NCBI RefSeq assembly: GCF_030563405.1
Contig: NZ_CP130748.1
Location: forward strand, 2,852,001-2,916,000
Direction: 5' to 3'
Length of the DNA stretch: 64,000 nt
Source of the DNA: Vibrio sp. SNU_ST1
GTDB taxonomy: Bacteria; Pseudomonadota; Gammaproteobacteria; Enterobacterales; Vibrionaceae
Part shown: one piece after another, positions 39,574-51,886 of the stretch
Numbering within the stretch: position 1 is the stretch's first letter
How the letters are laid out: every line of letters starts with the position of its first letter
Position numbers and translations under genes: made by a program
The notes under the pieces: generated by a model
The model's input: the letters and a program-made list of their open reading frames with translations, nothing else
Told to the model about the DNA's origin: nothing
The model's database searches: none

Positions 39574-39966
39574 TTAAGCTACGTAACAGATGATTTCACC
39601 GCCAAGACCTGCTTTACGAGCAGCACGGTCAGACATCAGACCCTTGGAAGTAGAAACAACTGCAATACCAAGACCACCCATCACTGTTGGTAAAGAGTCT
39701 TTATTTTTATAAACTCTTAAACCAGGACGTGATACGCGCTTGATTTGCTCGATTACAGGTTTAGCTTGGAAGTACTTAAGAGTAACTTCTAGCTCAGGTT
39801 TTGCTTCGCTGTCAACAGCGAAGTCTACGATGTAACCTTCAGCTTTAAGTAATGCAGCAATTGCAACTTTAAGCTTTGAAGAAGGCATTTTTACAGCAAC
39901 TTTATTTGCTGCCTGACCGTTACGAACTCGGGTCAGCATATCCGAAATCGGATCTTGCATGCTCAT
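39574..39966 (-). CDS. rpsH: 30S ribosomal protein S8
   Basis: A 130-residue primary 16S rRNA-binding protein. It starts [20 protein letters not shown] and ends [14 protein letters not shown], including the [13 protein letters not shown] motif. In E. coli S8 also represses the spc operon by binding mRNA near the rplE start. Confidence 0.99.
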   Translation of the reverse strand: MSMQDPISDMLTRVRNGQAANKVAVKMPSSKLKVAIAALLKAEGYIVDFAVDSEAKPELEVTLKYFQAKPVIEQIKRVSRPGLRVYKNKDSLPTVMGGLGIAVVSTSKGLMSDRAARKAGLGGEIICYVA

Positions 39967-39995
39967 AAGATTTACTCCAAATGATTAAGTGGCAA

Positions 39996-40301
39996 TTACC
40001 AGCTAGCCTTACGAAGACCCGGAATCTCGCCTTTCATGCAAGCTTCGCGAACCTTAATACGGCTTAGACCGAATTTACGTAGGTAACCGTGTGGACGACC
40101 AGTTTGGTTGCAACGGTTGCGCTGACGTGATGCACTTGAATCACGTGGAAGAGATTGCAGTTTAAGAACCGCATTCCAACGATCTTCTTCAGATGCGTTT
40201 ACATCGCTAATGATAACTTTTAGCGCAGAACGCTTTTCAGCGAACTTAACTACTAGTTTTGCACGTTTAGCTTCACGTGCTTTCATTGATTGTTTAGCCA
40301 T
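39996..40301 (-). CDS. rpsN: 30S ribosomal protein S14 (zinc-free form)
   Basis: A 101-residue protein starting [20 protein letters not shown], chosen over an upstream extension that runs into rplE. It lacks the CxxC pairs of zinc-binding S14, so it is the long C-minus type. [19 protein letters not shown] is the rRNA-contact region. Confidence 0.98.
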   Translation of the reverse strand: MAKQSMKAREAKRAKLVVKFAEKRSALKVIISDVNASEEDRWNAVLKLQSLPRDSSASRQRNRCNQTGRPHGYLRKFGLSRIKVREACMKGEIPGLRKASW

Positions 40302-40317
40302 AACAGTAACCCTACCC

Positions 40318-40857
40318 TTACTTACGGAATGGGAAGTTAAAGGCAGCCAGCAGAGCTCGGCCTTCCTCATCGGATCCCGCAGATGTCGTGATAGTAATAT
40401 CAAGACCGCGGACACGATCGACTTTATCGTAGTCGATTTCCGGAAAGATGATTTGCTCGCGAACGCCCATGCTGTAGTTACCGCGTCCGTCAAAAGACTT
40501 AGCGCTAACACCACGGAAATCACGTACACGTGGAAGTGCGATAGAGATTAAACGCTCTAAAAATTCCCACATGCGCTCACCACGCAAGGTTACTTTACAA
40601 CCAATTGGGTAGCCTTCACGAATTTTGAAACCAGCTACAGATTTACGCGCTTTCGTGATAAGAGGCTTTTGACCAGAGATCGTTGCCATATCAGATGCTG
40701 CGTTTTCTAGCAGTTTCTTATCGTTGATTGCTTCACCAACGCCCATGTTTAGGGTGATTTTCTCAATCCTAGGGACTTGCATGACGCTTGTGTAGCTGAA
40801 CTCTTTGGTAAGCTCAGCGACTACAGACGACTTGTAGTAATCATGCAGTTTCGCCAT
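40318..40857 (-). CDS. rplE: 50S ribosomal protein L5
   Basis: A 179-residue 5S rRNA-binding protein starting [20 protein letters not shown], with [11 protein letters not shown] and [23 protein letters not shown] sequence. 24 bp after rplX. Its start region is where S8 would be expected to act. Confidence 0.99.
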   Translation of the reverse strand: MAKLHDYYKSSVVAELTKEFSYTSVMQVPRIEKITLNMGVGEAINDKKLLENAASDMATISGQKPLITKARKSVAGFKIREGYPIGCKVTLRGERMWEFLERLISIALPRVRDFRGVSAKSFDGRGNYSMGVREQIIFPEIDYDKVDRVRGLDITITTSAGSDEEGRALLAAFNFPFRK

Positions 40858-40881
40858 AGTAGAACTCCAAATTACTTCTAA

Positions 40882-41199
40882 TTAGTTAGAAACAGTTTCG
40901 CCGTTAGATTTGAAGAAACGAACTTTCTTGCCATCTTCGATACGGAAACCGATACGGTCTGCTTTACCAGTAGCCGCGTTAAAGACTGCAACGTTAGAAG
41001 CATCAATAGCTGCTTCTTGTTCAACGATGCCACCTTGTTGACCTAGAGCCGGAACCGGCTTTTGGTGTTTTTTAACAAGATTGATGCCTTCAACAACAAC
41101 TTTACCAGTTGTCAGAACCTTAGTTACTTTACCTTTCTTGCCTTTATCTTTACCAGCAAGAATGATTACTTCGTCATTACGACGGATTTTAGCTGCCAT
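40882..41199 (-). CDS. rplX: 50S ribosomal protein L24
   Basis: A 105-residue assembly-initiator protein. The KOW motif [20 protein letters not shown] lies near the N-terminus. 11 bp after rplN. Confidence 0.99.
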   Translation of the reverse strand: MAAKIRRNDEVIILAGKDKGKKGKVTKVLTTGKVVVEGINLVKKHQKPVPALGQQGGIVEQEAAIDASNVAVFNAATGKADRIGFRIEDGKKVRFFKSNGETVSN

Positions 41200-41210
41200 G
41201 TTGCCGCTCC

Positions 41211-41582
41211 TTACAGAACTTCAGGTGCAAGTGATACAATCTTCATGAATTTCGCGTTACGAAGTTCACGAGTCACAGGACCAAAGATACGTGTGCCGAC
41301 TGGTTGCTCAGTAGTGTCATTTAACAATACACAAGCATTACTGTCGAAGCGAATGACAGAACCGTCTGGGCGACGAACGCCTTTACGGGTGCGCACTACT
41401 ACCGCCTTCAGAACATCACCTTTCTTTACTTTACCGCGAGGAATCGCTTCCTTCACTGTAACCTTGATGACGTCACCGATATGTGCATAACGGCGGTGAG
41501 AGCCACCCAGAACCTTAATACACATTACCTTGCGCGCGCCAGAGTTATCTGCTGCGTCAAGTGTACTTTGCATCTGGATCAT
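41211..41582 (-). CDS. rplN: 50S ribosomal protein L14
   Basis: A 123-residue protein starting [20 protein letters not shown] and ending [11 protein letters not shown]. First gene of the spc operon; a promoter-like -10 and an upstream terminator separate it from rpsQ. Confidence 0.99.
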   Translation of the reverse strand: MIQMQSTLDAADNSGARKVMCIKVLGGSHRRYAHIGDVIKVTVKEAIPRGKVKKGDVLKAVVVRTRKGVRRPDGSVIRFDSNACVLLNDTTEQPVGTRIFGPVTRELRNAKFMKIVSLAPEVL

Positions 41583-41642
41583 TGTTAGTGCTCCGCTAAA
41601 TATTAAAACTAGACCCTCTCGGGTCGGGCTGCCTCTTTAAAA

Positions 41643-41685
41643 GGGACGCGAATTGTACCACCCTTTTTTTAAATTGGGTAGACAA
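41643..41685 (-). promoter_or_regulatory. spc-operon promoter
   Basis: On the minus strand a -10 element TACAAT (41652-41657) is followed by the discriminator TCGCGTCCC. The -35 is weak: TTGTCT lies 22 bp upstream, and no better hexamer is found at 16-18 bp. The GCGTCCC start-site sequence is shared with the rpsL promoter. Confidence 0.65.
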
Positions 41686-41722
41686 AAAACAAGCGGCTCC
41701 AAAAAATTATTTGGAGCCGCTT
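41685..41722 (-). terminator. Terminator at the end of the S10 operon
   Basis: A 13-bp stem AAGCGGCTCCAAA/TTTGGAGCCGCTT (41691-41703 with 41710-41722) is followed on the minus strand by G and six T. It lies 22 bp after the rpsQ stop. Confidence 0.93.
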
Positions 41723-41744
41723 ATAAGTTATAGAATTACAAAGA

Positions 41745-41999
41745 TTAAATCTTCGCTTTTTCTAGAACTTTAACCAATGTCCAAGACTTAGTCTTAGACA
41801 GAGGACGACACTCAGCGATTTCAACTTTGTCGCCTAGGCCACAAGTGTTGTCTTCGTCGTGTGCGTGTACTTTAGTCGTGCGTTTGATGAACTTACCGTA
41901 AATCGGGTGTTTTACAGTACGTTCAATAGCAACAACGATAGACTTGTCCATCTTGTCACTTACTACACGGCCTTGCTGGATGCGGTTAGTTTCGCTCAT
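41745..41999 (-). CDS. rpsQ: 30S ribosomal protein S17
   Basis: An 84-residue OB-fold protein: [20 protein letters not shown] near the start and [20 protein letters not shown]. Last gene of the S10 operon; its ATG overlaps the rpmC stop by one base. Confidence 0.99.
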   Translation of the reverse strand: MSETNRIQQGRVVSDKMDKSIVVAIERTVKHPIYGKFIKRTTKVHAHDEDNTCGLGDKVEIAECRPLSKTKSWTLVKVLEKAKI

Positions 42000-42190
42000 T
42001 ATGCGCCTGCCTTTTCAGTCAAAACAGTTTTCACACGTGCGATGTCACGGCGTACAGCTTTTAGAGTATGAGTTTGCTGTAGTTGACCAGTTGCAGCTTG
42101 CATGCGCAAGTTGAACTGTTCACGTAGCAAATTCAATAGCTCAGCGTTAAGCTCTTCAACGTTCTTTTCGCGTAGATCTTGTGCTTTCAT
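41999..42190 (-). CDS. rpmC: 50S ribosomal protein L29
   Basis: A 63-residue helical protein near the exit tunnel, starting [20 protein letters not shown]. The ATG at 42190 shares one base with the rplP stop (TGATG). A GTG one codon upstream is possible but less likely. Confidence 0.98.
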   Translation of the reverse strand: MKAQDLREKNVEELNAELLNLLREQFNLRMQAATGQLQQTHTLKAVRRDIARVKTVLTEKAGA

Positions 42191-42600
42191 CACATCACCT
42201 GCTTAGTTACAAAAGTAGTTTTAACAGGCAGTTTACGTGCCGCTAGGCGGAACGCTTCACGTGCCAACTCTTCAGGTACGCCATTCATCTCGTACATAAC
42301 TTTGCCTGGTTGGATTTGAGCAACCCAGTACGCAACTGAACCTTTACCTTTACCTTGACGAACTTCAAGAGGCTTTTCAGTAATCGGTTTGTCTGGGAAA
42401 ACACGGATCCAGATTTGACCTTGACGCTTAATGTGACGTGTCATAGCACGACGTGCCGCTTCGATTTGACGTGCAGTCAGACGACCACGGCCAACAGCTT
42501 TAAGACCGAATTCGCCGAAGCTTACTTCAGTACCTTTAGCTAGACCACGGTTACGACCAGTCATAACCTTGCGGAACTTAGTACGTTTTGGTTGTAGCAT
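42190..42600 (-). CDS. rplP: 50S ribosomal protein L16
   Basis: A 136-residue protein starting [20 protein letters not shown]. The Arg of [24 protein letters not shown] sequence, corresponding to the hydroxylated Arg81 of E. coli L16, lies in a different residue context and was not checked. 11 bp after rpsC. Confidence 0.99.
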   Translation of the reverse strand: MLQPKRTKFRKVMTGRNRGLAKGTEVSFGEFGLKAVGRGRLTARQIEAARRAMTRHIKRQGQIWIRVFPDKPITEKPLEVRQGKGKGSVAYWVAQIQPGKVMYEMNGVPEELAREAFRLAARKLPVKTTFVTKQVM

Positions 42601-42611
42601 CGTTCGACTCC

Positions 42612-43310
42612 TTACTTACGGCCTTTACGCTGCTTCTTAGGCTTATCGCCTTTTGGCTCTACTGCGTTAGCAGCTGGCATACCGCCTAGAATCTCACCTT
42701 TGAAGATCCAAACTTTAATGCCGATCACACCGTATTGGGTGTGAGCCGAAGAAGTTGCGTAATCAATGTCTGCACGTAGAGTGTGTAGAGGCACACGGCC
42801 TTCACGGTACCACTCCGAACGTGCGATTTCAGCACCGCCAAGACGGCCGCCTACTTGTACTTTGATGCCTTTAGCGCCTAGACGCATAGCATTTTGTACC
42901 GCACGCTTCATTGCACGACGGAACATAACACGACGCTCTAGTTGAGACGCGATGCTATCAGCTACAAGCTGACCATCTAGCTCAGGCTTACGTACTTCAG
43001 CGATGTTAATTTGCGCTGGTACACCTGCGATTTTAGCTACAGCTGCGCGTAGCTTCTCTACGTCTTCACCTTTCTTACCGATAACAACGCCAGGACGAGC
43101 AGTGTGAATAGTCACACGGATGCTCTTCGCTGGACGCTCGATAACGATACGAGATAATGATGCTTTTTGTAGTTCCTTGGTAAGGAACTGACGTACCTTG
43201 AAGTCGCCGTCTAGGTTGTCAGCGAATTCGTTGGTATTAGCAAACCATGTAGCATTCCAAGGCTTAACGATGCCAAGACGAATACCATTAGGATGTACTT
43301 TCTGACCCAT
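42612..43310 (-). CDS. rpsC: 30S ribosomal protein S3
   Basis: A 232-residue protein of the mRNA entry channel. It starts [20 protein letters not shown], with a KH domain ([18 protein letters not shown]) and a basic tail. Confidence 0.99.
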
Positions 43311-43328
43311 TGCTTACTCTCCTAGTCT

Positions 43329-43661
43329 TTAGCGATCTGCTACAACAATAGTGATGTGGCTTGAACGCTTCAAGATACGATCCGCACGGCCTTTAGCACG
43401 AGGCATAATACGCTTCATGATAGGGCCCTCATCTACGAAGATTTTAGCGACATTTAGATCGTCGATATCTGCACCTTCGTTATGTTCCGCGTTAGCGATA
43501 GCTGACTCAAGAACTTTCTTAACTAAAACAGCAGCTTTTTTGTTGCTGAAAGTTAGAATTTCTAGAGCCTGGTCTACCGACTTACCGCGAATTTGGTCTG
43601 CAACTAAGCGAGCTTTCTGTGGAGAAATACGAGCAAAGTTATGTTTAGCTAAAGCTTCCAT
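43329..43661 (-). CDS. rplV: 50S ribosomal protein L22
   Basis: A 110-residue exit-tunnel protein. The second of two tandem ATGs is used ([20 protein letters not shown]), as AGGAG is 6 bases before it and homologues start there. The loop [17 protein letters not shown], where macrolide-resistance changes occur, appears intact. Confidence 0.98.
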   Translation of the reverse strand: MEALAKHNFARISPQKARLVADQIRGKSVDQALEILTFSNKKAAVLVKKVLESAIANAEHNEGADIDDLNVAKIFVDEGPIMKRIMPRAKGRADRILKRSSHITIVVADR

Positions 43662-43671
43662 CATCTACTCC

Positions 43672-43962
<291 letters not shown>

Positions 43963-43969
43963 TTATAAA

Positions 43970-44794
43970 TTATTTAGTGCGACGACGTACGATGTACTTG
44001 TCAGTGCGCTTGTTCTTACGAGTCTTGAAGCCCTTAGTAGGAACGCCCCAAGGAGAAACTGGGTGACGACCACCAGATGTGCGGCCTTCACCACCACCAT
44101 GTGGGTGATCCACCGGGTTCATTACTACACCACGTACGGTTGGACGTACGCCGCGCCAGCGTGAAGCACCAGCTTTACCAAGTTCACGTAGCATATGCTC
44201 AGAGTTACCAACTTCACCGATCGTTGCACGACCTTCAGAAAGAACTTTGCGCATTTCACCAGAACGTAGACGGATAGTTACGTATGCACCATCGCGAGCG
44301 ATGATTTGAGCATAAGCACCAGCCGAACGAGCTAGTTGAGCACCTTTACCAGGCTTAAGTTCAACACAGTGTACAGTAGAACCTACTGGGATGTTGCGCA
44401 TCGGCAGAGTGTTACCTGCTTTGATTGCAGCATCTACGCCAGATTGAATCTGGTCGCCTGCGTTAACACCTTTAGGTGCAATGATGTAACGACGCTCACC
44501 GTCTGCGTACAGAACTAGAGCGATGTTAGCACTACGGTTTGGATCGTATTCTAGACGCTCAACTTTCGCTGGGATGCCATCTTTAGTACGTTTGAAGTCA
44601 ATCAGACGGTAATGATGTTTATGACCACCACCGATGTGACGTACTGTAATACGACCGTTGTTGTTACGACCACCGTTCTTAGAGTTTTTCTCTAAAAGTG
44701 GTGCGTATGGCTTACCCTTGTGCAGGTCAGCGTTAACAACTTTAACGACGTGACGACGACCAGGGGAAGTCGGCTTACATTTAACAATAGCCAT
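43970..44794 (-). CDS. rplB: 50S ribosomal protein L2
   Basis: A 274-residue core protein near the peptidyl-transferase centre. It starts [20 protein letters not shown]. The conserved His-rich segment [20 protein letters not shown] is present. 14 bp after rplW. Confidence 0.99.
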   Translation of the reverse strand: MAIVKCKPTSPGRRHVVKVVNADLHKGKPYAPLLEKNSKNGGRNNNGRITVRHIGGGHKHHYRLIDFKRTKDGIPAKVERLEYDPNRSANIALVLYADGERRYIIAPKGVNAGDQIQSGVDAAIKAGNTLPMRNIPVGSTVHCVELKPGKGAQLARSAGAYAQIIARDGAYVTIRLRSGEMRKVLSEGRATIGEVGNSEHMLRELGKAGASRWRGVRPTVRGVVMNPVDHPHGGGEGRTSGGRHPVSPWGVPTKGFKTRKNKRTDKYIVRRRTK

Positions 44795-44808
44795 TTTTAC
44801 TACTCCTG

Positions 44809-45111
44809 TTATTCCGCGCCGCCAACGAAGTCAAGATCTTGACCTTCTTTCAAAGTAACGTAGGCTTTCTTAACGTCTGAACGACGGCCTTCACGCATAC
44901 CTTGACGCTTGGTCTTACCCTTTAATACAAGAGTATTTACAGACTTAACTTCAACTTCAAATAGCTTTTCTACAGCTGCTTTGATCTCTTTCTTAGTTGC
45001 ATCTTTAGCTACTTTGAAAACGATAGTGTTCGCTTTCTCAGCTGCCATAGTTGCTTTTTCAGAGATGTGCGGAGCACGTAGAACTTTTAAGATACGCTCT
45101 TCAGTGATCAT
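44809..45111 (-). CDS. rplW: 50S ribosomal protein L23
   Basis: A 100-residue tunnel-exit protein that docks SRP and trigger factor. It has [20 protein letters not shown] and [14 protein letters not shown]. The start overlaps the rplD stop by 4 bp. Confidence 0.99.
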   Translation of the reverse strand: MITEERILKVLRAPHISEKATMAAEKANTIVFKVAKDATKKEIKAAVEKLFEVEVKSVNTLVLKGKTKRQGMREGRRSDVKKAYVTLKEGQDLDFVGGAE

Positions 45112-45710
45112 GCTAGCATCTCCTCAACTTGCTTAACTGCGTCAGCAGTCATCAGAACCTTGTCGAAAGCGATTAGTGATACTGGATCAACACCAGCAAC
45201 ATCACGTGCATCTACTTTGTATAGGTTACGAGCAGCTAAGAATAGATTTTCATCTACTTCGCCAGTCACAATCAGAACGTCGTTTAGCTCAAGCTCTTTA
45301 AGCTTAGCTACAAGTTCTTTTGTTTTTGGTGCTTCTACAGAGAAGTTATCAACAACGATTAGACGCTCTTGACGAATCAACTCAGACAGAATGCTCTTCA
45401 TAGCACCGCGGTACATTTTTTTGTTTACTTTTTGGCTGTGATCTTGTGGTTTCGCAGCAAAAGTAACACCACCTGTACGCCAGATTGGGCTACGAATTGT
45501 ACCAGCACGTGCACGGCCAGTACCTTTTTGGCGCCATGGCTTAGCACCGCCGCCTGATACTTCAGAACGAGTCTTTTGAGCACGAGTACCTTGACGAGCA
45601 CCTGCTGCATACGCAACAACTACTTGGTGTACTAGAGCTTCGTTAAAGTCACGTCCGAAAGTAGTCTCGGAAACAGTTAGTGCATCAGCACCTTTAACCA
45701 TCAATTCCAT
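45108..45710 (-). CDS. rplD: 50S ribosomal protein L4
   Basis: A 200-residue protein with a long tunnel loop ([20 protein letters not shown] then [17 protein letters not shown]). In E. coli L4 represses its own S10 operon through the rpsJ leader. A structured leader is present here before rpsJ. Confidence 0.99.
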   Translation of the reverse strand: MELMVKGADALTVSETTFGRDFNEALVHQVVVAYAAGARQGTRAQKTRSEVSGGGAKPWRQKGTGRARAGTIRSPIWRTGGVTFAAKPQDHSQKVNKKMYRGAMKSILSELIRQERLIVVDNFSVEAPKTKELVAKLKELELNDVLIVTGEVDENLFLAARNLYKVDARDVAGVDPVSLIAFDKVLMTADAVKQVEEMLA

Positions 45711-45726
45711 TACTTACTCCTAGACG

Positions 45727-46356
45727 TTATGCTTTAACAGCAGGTTTTACGATCACGTTACCGCCTGTTGAGCCTGGTACTGCACCTTTAATAAGGAGTA
45801 GATTGCGCTCAGCGTCAACACGTACGATCTCTAGGTTTTGAGTCGTTACACGCTCAGCACCCATGTGACCTGCCATTTTCTTGCCTTTAAACACGCGGCC
45901 TGGAGTTTGACATTGGCCAATTGAACCCGGTGCGCGGTGAGACAAAGAGTTACCGTGAGTCATATCTTGAGTAGAGAAGTTCCAACGCTTGATAGCGCCT
46001 TGGAAGCCTTTACCTTTAGATGTACCAGTAACGTCTACTTTTTTAATTTCGTTGAAAAGTTCTACGTTTAGCTCAGCGCCAACTTCAAACTCTTCGCCGT
46101 TTTCTAAACGGAATTCCCAAAGACCGCGACCTGCTTCAACACCCGCTTTCGCGAAGTGACCAGCTTCAGGTTTAGTTACACGGTTAGCTTTCTTAGCACC
46201 AGTAGTTACTTGGATTGCTGCGTAGCCGTCTGTCTCAAGAGTTTTAACTTGAGAAATACGGTTCGCTTCAACCTCAACAACAGTTACTGGGATAGAAACG
46301 CCTTCTTCAGTAAATACGCGGGTCATACCCACTTTACGTCCGACTAGACCAATCAT
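45727..46356 (-). CDS. rplC: 50S ribosomal protein L3
   Basis: A 209-residue protein starting [20 protein letters not shown]. The Gln of [20 protein letters not shown] is the residue methylated by PrmB in E. coli. 14 bp after rpsJ. Confidence 0.99.
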
Positions 46357-46370
46357 TATTCTTATCTCCC

Positions 46371-46934
<564 letters not shown>

Positions 46935-46962
46935 ATTATACAGATCACGTTTTAGTATGCAA
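46935..46962 (-). promoter_or_regulatory. S10-operon promoter
   Basis: On the minus strand TTGCAT (46957-46962), a 16-bp spacer, then a perfect TATAAT (46935-46940) and a GC-rich discriminator. It lies about 250 bp before rpsJ and downstream of the tufB terminator. Confidence 0.85.
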
Positions 46963-47088
46963 GTGGTGTTGGAAAAATAATCGGAATTTCTTTGATGAGG
47001 GTAATCGACGGTAGTTGAATGACGAAAGTCGAATTACAAAGAACAGGGGGACACTTGGGGGATTATAAAAACGAAAGGGGTCAGAAAA

Positions 47089-47117
47089 ACAAAAGGGAAG
47101 CCGAAGCATCCCTTTTC
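47089..47117 (-). terminator. Terminator after tufB
   Basis: The stem AAAAGGGA/TCCCTTTT continues through one mismatch to a GC pair and, on the minus strand, a TTCG tetraloop. It is followed there by GTTTTT. It closes the str operon before the S10 promoter. Confidence 0.92.
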
Positions 47118-47162
47118 TTATGCAGTTCTTCTAATGAAGAGTGTGCAAAAATCTAAATGCTA

Positions 47163-48347
47163 TTAAGCGAAGATTTTAGCTACAACACCAGCACCAACTG
47201 TACGGCCACCTTCGCGGATTGCGAAACGTAGACCTTCGTCCATTGCGATTGGAGCGATTAGCTCAACAGTCATTTGAACGTTGTCACCTGGCATTACCAT
47301 TTCTACGCCTTCAGGTAGAGTGATATCGCCTGTTACGTCAGTTGTACGGAAGTAGAACTGTGGACGGTAACCCTTGAAGAAAGGAGTGTGACGGCCGCCT
47401 TCGTCTTTAGAAAGTACGTATACTTCAGACTCAAACTTAGTGTGTGGGTTGATTGAACCTTTAGCAGAAAGTACTTGGCCACGTTCAACATCATCACGCT
47501 TAGTACCACGTAGAAGTGCACCAACGTTCTCACCTGCACGACCTTCGTCAAGCAGCTTACGGAACATTTCAACACCAGTACAAGTAGTAAGAGTAGTCTC
47601 TTTGATACCAACGATTTCTACTTCGTCACCTACACGTAGGATACCGCGCTCGATACGACCAGTAACTACAGTACCACGACCTTGGATTGAGAATACATCT
47701 TCAATAGGAAGTAGGAACGGTAGATCAACAGCACGCTCTGGAAGTGGAATGTAAGAATCTAGTGCTTCTGCAAGCTCAACGATCTTGTCTTCCCACTGCT
47801 TTTCGCCGTTTAGAGCGCCAAGTGCAGAACCTTGAATTACTGGAAGGTCGTCTCCTGGGTACTCGTACTCAGAAAGAAGTTCACGAACTTCCATTTCTAC
47901 TAGCTCAAGTAGCTCTTCGTCATCAACCATGTCACATTTGTTCATGAATACGATGATGTAAGGGATACCAACTTGACGACCAAGTAGGATGTGCTCACGA
48001 GTTTGTGGCATAGGGCCATCTGTAGCAGCAACAACTAGGATACCGCCGTCCATTTGAGCAGCACCAGTGATCATGTTTTTAACATAATCGGCGTGTCCAG
48101 GACAGTCTACGTGTGCGTAGTGACGTTCAGGAGTATCGTACTCAACGTGAGAAGTTGCGATTGTGATACCGCGCTCGCGCTCTTCAGGAGCGTTATCGAT
48201 AGATGCGAAATCTTTAGCAACACCGCCGTACACTTTTGCAAGTGTAGTACAGATAGCAGCAGTTAGAGTTGTTTTACCGTGGTCAACGTGGCCGATAGTA
48301 CCAACGTTTACGTGCGGTTTCGTACGTTCAAATTTTTCTTTAGACAC
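47163..48347 (-). CDS. tufB: Elongation factor Tu
   Basis: A 394-residue GTPase that brings aminoacyl-tRNA to the ribosome. GHVDHGKTT is at 19-27, followed by [12 protein letters not shown] and NKCDMVDD. C-terminal domains end AGVVAKIFA. Vibrios usually carry a second tuf copy elsewhere, so the A/B name is arbitrary. Last gene of the str operon, 146 bp after fusA. Confidence 0.97.
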   Translation of the reverse strand: MSKEKFERTKPHVNVGTIGHVDHGKTTLTAAICTTLAKVYGGVAKDFASIDNAPEERERGITIATSHVEYDTPERHYAHVDCPGHADYVKNMITGAAQMDGGILVVAATDGPMPQTREHILLGRQVGIPYIIVFMNKCDMVDDEELLELVEMEVRELLSEYEYPGDDLPVIQGSALGALNGEKQWEDKIVELAEALDSYIPLPERAVDLPFLLPIEDVFSIQGRGTVVTGRIERGILRVGDEVEIVGIKETTLTTCTGVEMFRKLLDEGRAGENVGALLRGTKRDDVERGQVLSAKGSINPHTKFESEVYVLSKDEGGRHTPFFKGYRPQFYFRTTDVTGDITLPEGVEMVMPGDNVQMTVELIAPIAMDEGLRFAIREGGRTVGAGVVAKIFA

Positions 48348-48420
48348 AATCGTGTTCCTTCCTAGTTATGATTCGCCACGTTCATTATTGAGCGAGACGC
48401 GCCAGAAATTGCTATTTTAT

Positions 48421-48486
48421 GCGCCAACTCTCGTTAGCGCAATATTTGGACGCATTGTTCTTTCAAAAAATGAAAAAAATGCGTCC
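48421..48486 (-). other. Two hairpins in the fusA-tufB spacer
   Basis: Arms GGACGCATT/AATGCGTCC (48448-48456 with 48478-48486) enclose an inner TTTCA/TGAAA stem. A second stem GCGC-AAC/GTT-GCGC with one mismatch occupies 48421-48440. They lie just after the fusA stop and well before the tufB start. They could set the EF-Tu to EF-G ratio through processing. Confidence 0.55.
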
Positions 48487-48493
48487 CTTTTGT

Positions 48494-50590
48494 TTAACCA
48501 CGCTCTGCAATGATTGCATTAGCAACATTTTTTGGCACTTCAGCGTACTCACTAAACTCCATAGAGTAAGAAGCACGACCTTGTGTCGCAGAACGTAAAT
48601 CAGTTGCGTAACCGAACATGACAGACAACGGAACTTGTGCACGAATTATCTTCAGGCCAGCTGTCCCCTCGTCCATACCTTCGATGATGCCACGACGACG
48701 GTTAATATCGCCAACAACGTCACCCATCCAGTCTTCTGGAGTAGTTACTTCAACTTTCATCATAGGCTCAAGCAAAACTGGTTGCGCTTCTAGTGCACCC
48801 GTTCTGAAAGCCATAGAGGCAGCGATTGTAAACGCCATCTCACTTGAATCTACTTCATGGTAAGAACCATCATATAGTGTAGCTTTGATATCCAAAACTG
48901 GATAGCCCGCTAATACACCATTGTTCATTTGTTCTTCAACGCCTTTAGCGACAGAGGTAATGAACTCTTTTGGCACGATACCATTGGCAATTTCATCTAC
49001 GAAGACAAAGCCTTCACCGGCTTCTGATGGTTCCAGTTTCAGCCACACGTGACCGTACTGTCCTTTACCACCATGTTCGCGGATAAATTTACCTTCAGCT
49101 TTCGCTGTACCACGAATGGTTTCACGATAAGCAACTTGCGGGTTACCAACGTTGCAGTTCACGCTAAATTCGCGCTTCATGCGGTCAACGATGATATCTA
49201 AGTGCAGTTCACCCATACCAGATATTAGTGTCTGGCCAGTCTCGTCATCCGTTTCAACACGGAACGATGGATCTTCTGCCGCTAGCTTACCTAACGCGAT
49301 AGTCATTTTATCTTGATCAGCTTGAGAGCGAGGCTCTACAACGATCTGAATAACTGGATCTGGGAATTCCATACGCTCAAGAACGATTTTATGGTTCTGA
49401 TCACATAGAGTTTCACCAGTAGTTACATCTTTAAGGCCGATAATGGCTGCGATGTCACCTGCTCGTACTTCTTTTACTTCTTCACGCTTGTTTGAGTGCA
49501 TTTGAACAATGCGCCCTAAACGTTCACGTTGTTTTTTCACGGAGTTGTAAGCTGTTTTACCACTTTCAACAACACCAGAGTAAACACGGATGAAAGTCAA
49601 AGTACCAACAAATGGGTCTGTTGCAATCTTAAATGCTAGCGCTGAGAACGGTTCTTTGTCGTCTGCATGACGCTCTGCTTCGTTCTCGTCTTCATCGATA
49701 CCTTTAATTGCAGGTACATCGACTGGAGAAGGAAGGAAGTCAACAACTGCATCTAGAACAGCTTGTACACCTTTGTTTTTGAATGCACTACCACAAGTAG
49801 CAAGTACGATTTCATTATTAAGGGTACGAGTACGAAGACCTTGTTTAATTTCAGCTTCTGTTAATTCACCTTCTTCAAGGTACTTATCCATCAGCTCTTC
49901 ATTTGCTTCTGCAGCAGCTTCAACAAGTTCTGTACGATATTCTTCAGCCATTTCTTGCATGTCTGCAGGAATATCTTCGTACGTGAAAGTCATGCCTTGG
50001 TCAGCTTCGTTCCAGTTAATCGCTTTCATCTTGATAAGATCGACAACGCCTTGGAAGTTTTCTTCAGCACCAATGTTCAGTTGAATTGGAACAGGAGTTG
50101 CGCCTAGGCGATCCTTGATCTGTTCAACTACACGCAAGAAGTCTGCGCCTGTACGGTCCATTTTATTAACGAAAACCATACGTGGAACTTGGTACTTATC
50201 AGCTTGACGCCATACTGTCTCTGACTGAGGTTCAACACCAGATGAGCCACAGAACACAACAACTGCACCATCAAGTACACGCAGAGAACGTTCTACTTCG
50301 ATTGTGAAGTCAACGTGCCCCGGAGTGTCGATGATATTAATACGGTGGTCAGAGTACTGAGCTTCCATACCACGCCAAAACGTAGTAGTTGCTGCTGAAG
50401 TGATCGTAATACCGCGCTCTTGCTCTTGCTCCATCCAATCCATGGTTGCTGCACCATCGTGAACTTCGCCGATTTTGTGAGAAAGACCGGTATAGAACAG
50501 AATACGTTCACTTGTGGTTGTTTTACCTGCATCTACGTGAGCAACGATACCGATATTACGGTATTGCTCAATAGGAGTTTTACGAGCCAC
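48494..50590 (-). CDS. fusA: Elongation factor G
   Basis: A 698-residue translocase GTPase. AHVDAGKTT is at 16-24, the switch region [20 protein letters not shown] and [10 protein letters not shown] follow. Domains II-V are complete and it ends NAIIAERG. Preceded by GAGG and a 166-bp spacer with several inverted repeats. Confidence 0.98.
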   Translation of the reverse strand: MARKTPIEQYRNIGIVAHVDAGKTTTSERILFYTGLSHKIGEVHDGAATMDWMEQEQERGITITSAATTTFWRGMEAQYSDHRINIIDTPGHVDFTIEVERSLRVLDGAVVVFCGSSGVEPQSETVWRQADKYQVPRMVFVNKMDRTGADFLRVVEQIKDRLGATPVPIQLNIGAEENFQGVVDLIKMKAINWNEADQGMTFTYEDIPADMQEMAEEYRTELVEAAAEANEELMDKYLEEGELTEAEIKQGLRTRTLNNEIVLATCGSAFKNKGVQAVLDAVVDFLPSPVDVPAIKGIDEDENEAERHADDKEPFSALAFKIATDPFVGTLTFIRVYSGVVESGKTAYNSVKKQRERLGRIVQMHSNKREEVKEVRAGDIAAIIGLKDVTTGETLCDQNHKIVLERMEFPDPVIQIVVEPRSQADQDKMTIALGKLAAEDPSFRVETDDETGQTLISGMGELHLDIIVDRMKREFSVNCNVGNPQVAYRETIRGTAKAEGKFIREHGGKGQYGHVWLKLEPSEAGEGFVFVDEIANGIVPKEFITSVAKGVEEQMNNGVLAGYPVLDIKATLYDGSYHEVDSSEMAFTIAASMAFRTGALEAQPVLLEPMMKVEVTTPEDWMGDVVGDINRRRGIIEGMDEGTAGLKIIRAQVPLSVMFGYATDLRSATQGRASYSMEFSEYAEVPKNVANAIIAERG

Positions 50591-50614
50591 GGTTGAATCC
50601 TCTTATTAGAGACT

Positions 50615-50747
50615 TAGGGACTATTGCTATGTCTAGATTATGCGTTAAAAGCGATACTTCGCTAAAAAGTGCTTGCCCTAGAAATAGCAATAGTTCCTAG
50701 CATAAGCATAGGAACTAAAGAAGTGCTGCAAGGAAACTTGCAGCACT
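50615..50747 (-). other. Structured rpsG-fusA spacer with competing inverted repeats
   Basis: Three stems are visible. (A) AGTGCTGCAAG/CTTGCAGCACT, 11 bp perfect with a 4-nt loop (50722-50747). (B) AGTTCCTA/TAGGAACT, 8 bp (50692-50699 with 50709-50716). (C) A 22-bp stem with two mismatches (50615-50636 with 50678-50699). B and C use the same segment 50692-50699, so they exclude each other, as in attenuators. No clear T run is present. Confidence 0.75.
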
Positions 50748-50756
50748 AAAAAGGTA

Positions 50757-51227
50757 TTACCAGCGGTAATGTGCGAACGCTTTGTTTGCGTCAGCCATAC
50801 GGTGAACGTCTTCACGTTTCTTAACCGAAGTACCTTTGTTCTCAGACGCGTCTAGCATTTCAGCAGCTAGGCGTTGAGCCATAGATTTTTCACCACGCTT
50901 ACGCGCAGCTTCAACTACCCAACGCATAGCAAGAGCGTTACGGCGAACCGGACGAACTTCTACAGGTACTTGGTAAGTTGAACCACCCACACGGCGAGAT
51001 TTAACTTCTACCGCTGGACGAACATTTTCAAGAGCTTCTTCAAATACAGCTAAGTGATCTTTACCAGATTTCTCAGCCATAACTTCTAGTGCAGTGTAAA
51101 CAATCTTCTCTGCAGTAGATTTTTTTCCGTCAACCATAAGGATGTTAACGAATTTTGCCAGCAGTTCAGATTTGAACTTAGGATCTGGAAGGATCTTACG
51201 CTGGCCTATTACGCGACGACGTGGCAT
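50757..51227 (-). CDS. rpsG: 30S ribosomal protein S7
   Basis: A 156-residue primary 16S rRNA-binding protein. It starts [20 protein letters not shown], with [19 protein letters not shown] mid-protein. In E. coli S7 represses the str operon by binding between rpsL and rpsG; the spacer here is 103 bp. Confidence 0.99.
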   Translation of the reverse strand: MPRRRVIGQRKILPDPKFKSELLAKFVNILMVDGKKSTAEKIVYTALEVMAEKSGKDHLAVFEEALENVRPAVEVKSRRVGGSTYQVPVEVRPVRRNALAMRWVVEAARKRGEKSMAQRLAAEMLDASENKGTSVKKREDVHRMADANKAFAHYRW

Positions 51228-51330
51228 GGAATTTCTCCGTTGTCTTCTTCAGGTTTTTTCCAAAACTTTTCAGAATAATAAATAAATAGTGTTTGGCCTT
51301 ACTTAACGCTTTCTTTTAAAAAAAGACGCA

Positions 51331-51708
<378 letters not shown>

Positions 51709-51752
51709 CTAGCTCCTGATTTACTTGAAAGTAAGCTTGATGAAAAATCTAG

Positions 51753-51778
51753 CCCTATTACACATAGTGTAAATAGGG
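51753..51778 (-). other. Hairpin in the rpsL leader
   Basis: On the minus strand CCCTATTTACAC pairs with GTGTAATAGGG (one bulged base, 3-nt loop). It begins at about +8 of the transcript, and a TTTTT run starts 5 nt after it. It may be a 5'-end stabiliser or a weak attenuator. Confidence 0.55.
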
Positions 51779-51785
51779 ACGCAAA

Positions 51786-51814
51786 ATTCTATTCAGCAGT
51801 GGGATGTGTGTCAA
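51786..51814 (-). promoter_or_regulatory. rpsL (str operon) promoter
   Basis: A perfect -35 TTGACA (51809-51814), 17-bp spacer and -10 TAGAAT (51786-51791) on the minus strand. The discriminator runs TTTGCGTCCC. It lies about 80 bp before rpsL and directly after tusB. Confidence 0.92.
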
Positions 51815-51886
51815 GAAATATACAGATCTTTTTTAGCCGTCTAGAGCTCAGGATGGTCTTTTTTTAACCACACTGATAAAATGCAG

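Noticed and set aside
39996..40301. Possible damaged zinc site in S14
   Set aside because: The 101-residue form without CxxC is the normal proteobacterial type.
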